From: Enterosoma sp964427595
GTDB taxonomy: Bacteria; Bacillota_I; Bacilli_A; RFN20; CAG-288
Reading direction: 5' to 3'
Length of the DNA: 17,390 nucleotides
NCBI GenBank assembly: GCA_964427595.1
Contig: CAYRUQ010000024.1
Location: 1-17,390, forward strand
The notes under the pieces: generated by a model
What the model was told of the DNA's origin: nothing
What the model saw: only the letters and a program-made list of their open reading frames with translations
The model's database searches: none
Position numbers and translations under genes: made by a program
In this document: positions 15,043 to 17,390 of the stretch, in pieces
Layout: each line of letters starts with the position of its first letter
Position numbering within the stretch: position 1 is the first letter of the stretch

Positions 15043-15201
15043 TCGGAAAGGCGATTTATTTCTGGTTTCATAATTAAATATTATTCATGTGAATTAGAAA
15101 ATACAGGAAAGTGCTTATTAGTTTTTTACGCTAATTTTGCCATGTAAGAACAATGTAGATATAGTTATCGATTTTATTAATAGGAAGTCAACAATGTTCT
15201 G

Positions 15202-15207
15202 TATAAT
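15202..15207 (+). promoter_or_regulatory. -10 box of the small-protein gene
   Basis: A consensus TATAAT with a weak -35 region. Transcription would start near 15214, about 58 nt before the ATG, so the hairpin around the ribosome binding site would be in the transcript. Confidence 0.45.
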
Positions 15208-15239
15208 GGTCTAAATGATCGTCAGTAAATCTATCCAGT

Positions 15240-15272
15240 TATCTTTCCATATTAGGAAGGAGGGGAAAGATA
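15240..15272 (+). promoter_or_regulatory. Hairpin presenting the ribosome binding site of the small protein
   Basis: TATCTTTCC (15240-15248) is the exact reverse complement of GGAAAGATA (15264-15272), whose last base is the A of the start codon. The 15-nt loop contains AGGAAGGAGG. The stem would hold the anti-Shine-Dalgarno target in a loop and tie up the start codon edge, a possible translational control element. Confidence 0.5.
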
Positions 15273-15478
15273 TGCAGAAAATACTAACGATTCGCTCCTC
15301 TCAAGGGAATTTACAAGCAAAACTGGTGCCTTATTTAGAAAAAGGTTATCGAATCGTCTCAACAACCAGGGGCACTGATTCGACTAGAGTTTTAAACACT
15401 TATAAATGGACTGTAGTTTTAGAGAATGATGAACCTGTTGAAGTGAATGAAGAAAAGAAAAACGATCACCAAAACTAG
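15272..15478 (+). CDS. Small hypothetical protein, 68 residues
   Basis: I do not recognise this protein with certainty. It starts MQKILTIRSS and has alternating hydrophobic residues suggesting a small alpha/beta fold: a helix LQAKLVPYLEKG followed by YRIVSTT and YKWTVVLEN strands, then a charged tail. The pattern of helix, GYRIVS and a closing strand ending in VLE resembles small DUF4177-like proteins, but this is weak. The ATG at 15272 is chosen over upstream in-frame starts because AAGGAGG lies eight bases before it. It is a single gene between a divergent unit and a convergent one, and no terminator was recognised after it. Confidence 0.65.
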   Translation: MQKILTIRSSQGNLQAKLVPYLEKGYRIVSTTRGTDSTRVLNTYKWTVVLENDEPVEVNEEKKNDHQN

Positions 15479-15753
15479 GTTTGTAAATTAAAGAACCAAA
15501 CTAATTAGATATAAAAGCAACTAATTAAGAAACTCGAAAGAAAAGTTAATCGGCTTTAAGTTTCAACAAGGATAGAACTAAATTAGGAGCTTTTAATTTT
15601 GAATTATAGAATGGTTATGGTTCATACCTATAGCAAGTTTTAAACGATAGCAGGTAAGTTCTAAAAGATAACATTAATTAACCACTTTATATTTGATTTA
15701 TAAAAATGGATGCTAATTTCTATTGCTTAAAATAATAATGTTCAAATTGCAAT
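15479..15753. other. Convergent intergenic region, no gene seen
   Basis: AT-rich sequence between the small protein and the end of the AlbA_2 gene. The nonamer AACTAATTA occurs in two nearby copies about 20 bp apart. I see no clear terminator for either flanking gene. Confidence 0.4.
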
Positions 15754-17145
15754 TCAGATTACTTCCCAATAACCAGATTTATTATTACCAACTCTTTTAA
15801 TAATGCCGTTATTTTGAAGCTGTTTAACAGTTCTTTTGATTGTAGATAGGTTTTTATCTAAGCATTTTGCAATTTCAGCTAAACTGATTTGTTTATTATT
15901 TTCCATTAACTTACAAACGAGATTTTGTGTATTAGTAAGTTTGAAAGTAGGATTCTTCAAATACTGATTGGTGGCATCATCGGTGGCGTTATTGGTGGCA
16001 TCATCGGTGGTATTTTTGGTAGTTTCGTGATTATTACTATTGTTTTCAACATAGTTTAAATTAGGAAGTATGACCGTAGTGGAATTGTCTGTTATATCAA
16101 AATGAGGTTTCTTTTCATATTGTTCATATTGAGTGAATATCGTTTTAATACCAGTCGCATAGTTTTCAACAAAGTCAAGCTTATCAAGGACATAGACTAA
16201 CTTCGGATTTCTAAAACTTTGTCTTCCGTGAAGAGCCTGCTCCAAAGTGATGCCACCATAAAAATTTCCAGGATTGGAAATTTCAAGTCTATCCTCGAAG
16301 AACTCAATTTTTATATTGGCTCTAAAGAAATAATTAGCATGTTCTAATGCATTAAGAACAGCCTCTCTGATAGCTTTTTCAGGATAAGAGAGTATTTCTT
16401 TTCTTGCAAAACCACTTTCTGGTTTGATGATTTTTTTATCGTTTGCAAGCTTGCAGTAGTCATCGATATAGTCAATTATGACTGCAAACGAACCCTCAAA
16501 TTCTTTTTTAAGCTTAAATTCTAAGCGATCTTTTCCCTGATAAACAGCAAACTTTATGACGATTGGATTTTGATCACTGAATAAAAGACCTAAATTTGTA
16601 TATAATCCATCATCATTTTTAAAACCATAAGTAATGAATTTGTCTTCATCAAAATCAATATGCTTAGCAACAATTCTATCCATGAAGCGTAGAAAGGTTA
16701 GATTTTGATTTTTTGATACTTGTTCTTCAAACAAAATGTGGTTGGATTCAACAGCAGTGAGATAAATTTCATCATGATCCATATGAAACTTACTTCTACC
16801 GACTCTTTTGAAACAACCAGCATAGGTCATACCTTTATCTGACAGATAATAAGGTTTCTCGTTACCTTCATTGATTGTGATTTCCAACACACCATCATTG
16901 TTATATTTGAAAGATATTAGATTTTTGCAATTAGGATAAATAGCTTTATCGTTTATCCAATTTGCAATTTTAGTCAGATTTATATCTTGCTCTTTTTTAT
17001 CTAAAACAGGATTCAATGTGCCATCATCATTGACGCCAACATAAATAATTCCACCATGCGTGTTTAAAAAAGCGACAATCTCTTTTTTAAGATCATCATT
17101 GATAATACTTTTAAGTTCAACCTTATCGCTTTCTACGTATTTCAT
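15754..17145 (-). CDS. AlbA_2 / RecG-C-like ATPase-fold / winged-helix DNA-binding protein
   Basis: This 463-residue protein looks like a predicted transcriptional regulator or helicase-related DNA-binding protein. The N-terminal domain matches AlbA_2 (Schlafen-type): ESDKVELKS (5-13) then NTHGGIIYVGVNDDG (28-42). The middle carries IREAVLNALEHANY (N265, E268, H269), the pattern of the RecG C-terminal / HATPase_c_4 domain, with later ISNPGNFYGGIT. A Thr/Asp/Asn-rich linker (about 377-392) leads to a winged helix-turn-helix (about 405-463, ISLAEIAKCLDKNLSTIKRTVKQL). ATG 17145 is preferred to an in-frame TTG at 17172, which coincides with the predicted transcription start. AAGGA lies upstream at a longish distance. 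Such proteins are common in accessory regions; its target is unknown. Confidence 0.88.
   Translation of the reverse strand: MKYVESDKVELKSIINDDLKKEIVAFLNTHGGIIYVGVNDDGTLNPVLDKKEQDINLTKIANWINDKAIYPNCKNLISFKYNNDGVLEITINEGNEKPYYLSDKGMTYAGCFKRVGRSKFHMDHDEIYLTAVESNHILFEEQVSKNQNLTFLRFMDRIVAKHIDFDEDKFITYGFKNDDGLYTNLGLLFSDQNPIVIKFAVYQGKDRLEFKLKKEFEGSFAVIIDYIDDYCKLANDKKIIKPESGFARKEILSYPEKAIREAVLNALEHANYFFRANIKIEFFEDRLEISNPGNFYGGITLEQALHGRQSFRNPKLVYVLDKLDFVENYATGIKTIFTQYEQYEKKPHFDITDNSTTVILPNLNYVENNSNNHETTKNTTDDATNNATDDATNQYLKNPTFKLTNTQNLVCKLMENNKQISLAEIAKCLDKNLSTIKRTVKQLQNNGIIKRVGNNKSGYWEVI
15970..16017. repeat. Four tandem 12-bp units inside the AlbA_2 gene
   Basis: Units begin at 15970, 15982, 15994 and 16006. 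The first and third are identical (GGTGGCATCATC), the second differs at three positions (GGTGGCGTTATT), and the fourth is more diverged (GGTGGTATTTTT). On the coding strand they encode four-residue units of the type Asp-Asp-Ala-Thr / Asn-Asn-Ala-Thr. Because 12 is a multiple of 3, copy-number change would alter linker length without breaking the frame. Confidence 0.85.
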
Positions 17146-17177
17146 GGCTAAATTTAATATCCTTCGTGGCAATCAAA

Positions 17178-17206
17178 ATTATAGTAAAAATAAGGTTAAT
17201 TATCTA
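17178..17206 (-). promoter_or_regulatory. Promoter of the AlbA_2 gene
   Basis: On the minus strand, TAGATA (17206-17201), a 17-nt spacer and TATAAT (17183-17178) form a reasonable promoter. Transcription would start near 17171, giving a leader of about 26 nt before ATG 17145. Confidence 0.6.
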
Positions 17207-17390
17207 GAAACTGAGGTTCCTAAATTTGTCTCAATTGTTTCAGAATTTTGTTTTTTTCTAAAAGAAGAATTATTTGGTTGTTTCTCAAAACTAAGTGATT
17301 ATGTCTCTTCATTTGGTGGTAGAAGAAAATAGTAAAGGAACTTACAATAATTATGTGTTTATAAGAGAAGTGGAGTAGTAAGTAGTTGTT

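Larger units (their letters stand above)
14968..15271. other. Divergent intergenic region between the phosphoesterase and the small protein
   Basis: This 304-bp region contains leftward signals (palindrome 14993-15012, TATAAT at 15042-15037) and rightward signals (TATAAT at 15202-15207, hairpin around the ribosome binding site 15240-15272). The octamer AACAATGT occurs as a direct repeat at 15149-15156 and 15190-15197. No gene is supported within it. Confidence 0.5.

Noticed and set aside
15970..16017. CRISPR-like repeat
   Set aside because: The units are 12 bp, contiguous without spacers and in frame within a gene.
17146..17172. TTG start for the AlbA_2 protein nine codons upstream
   Set aside because: It coincides with the predicted transcription start and has no ribosome binding site.
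17144..17332. Rightward reading frame of about 62 codons starting opposite the AlbA_2 start
   Set aside because: No ribosome binding site, no recognisable domain, and it covers the AlbA_2 promoter. Probably non-coding.
1..17390. Mollicute genetic code (TGA as Trp)
   Set aside because: TGA terminates several complete genes (pflB, alaS, the flavoprotein, the epimerase, the Mre11-like gene) at the expected protein lengths.

Overview
The window is low-GC bacterial DNA read with the standard bacterial code: TGA ends several genes and Trp is TGG. The alaS-ruvX pair, the YhaO/YhaN-like pair, strong AGGAGG-type ribosome binding sites and pyruvate formate-lyase suggest a fermentative anaerobe of the Bacilli/Erysipelotrichales type (Firmicutes). 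That placement is inference from gene content and style. A run of exactly 100 Ns at 14284-14383 shows the source is a draft scaffold.

Layout: 232-308 is a tRNA-Pro(GGG) with its own extended -10 promoter, followed by two candidate terminators. On the minus strand, HU (810-1091) reads into a small three-helix membrane protein (470-778) that ends at a good terminator. A 427-bp intergenic region rich in inverted repeats then precedes pflB-pflA (1519-4484, 4-nt overlap), the anaerobic pyruvate-cleaving enzyme and its radical-SAM activase. A flavodoxin-fold reductase (4572-5189) follows and meets, stop codon to stop codon with no spacer, a LacX-type aldose epimerase on the other strand (5190-6059). 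alaS and ruvX (6145-9182, 4-nt overlap) end in a terminator whose 5' arm lies inside ruvX.

The minus-strand block 9214-12821 is an Mre11/Rad50-like pair (4-nt overlap). Its ATPase has a two-helix membrane hairpin and no CxxC zinc hook, resembling Bacillus YhaO/YhaN. A second minus-strand unit, 13095-14967, has a recognisable -10 box, a perfect palindrome in the leader, a lipoprotein metallophosphoesterase interrupted by the N gap, an overlapping eight-helix membrane protein of unknown family, and a strong terminator. Rightward from there comes a 68-codon small protein whose ribosome binding site sits in a hairpin loop. The window closes with a minus-strand AlbA_2/ATPase-like/winged-helix protein carrying an in-frame 12-bp tandem repeat.

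Most of the window is ordinary core metabolism and information processing. The parts most likely to hold undescribed biology are the membrane-anchored Mre11/Rad50-like pair, the phosphoesterase/membrane-protein unit, the repeat-rich region upstream of pflB, and the AlbA_2 protein with its variable-looking linker. I saw no transposase, integrase, CRISPR array, rRNA or prophage gene.
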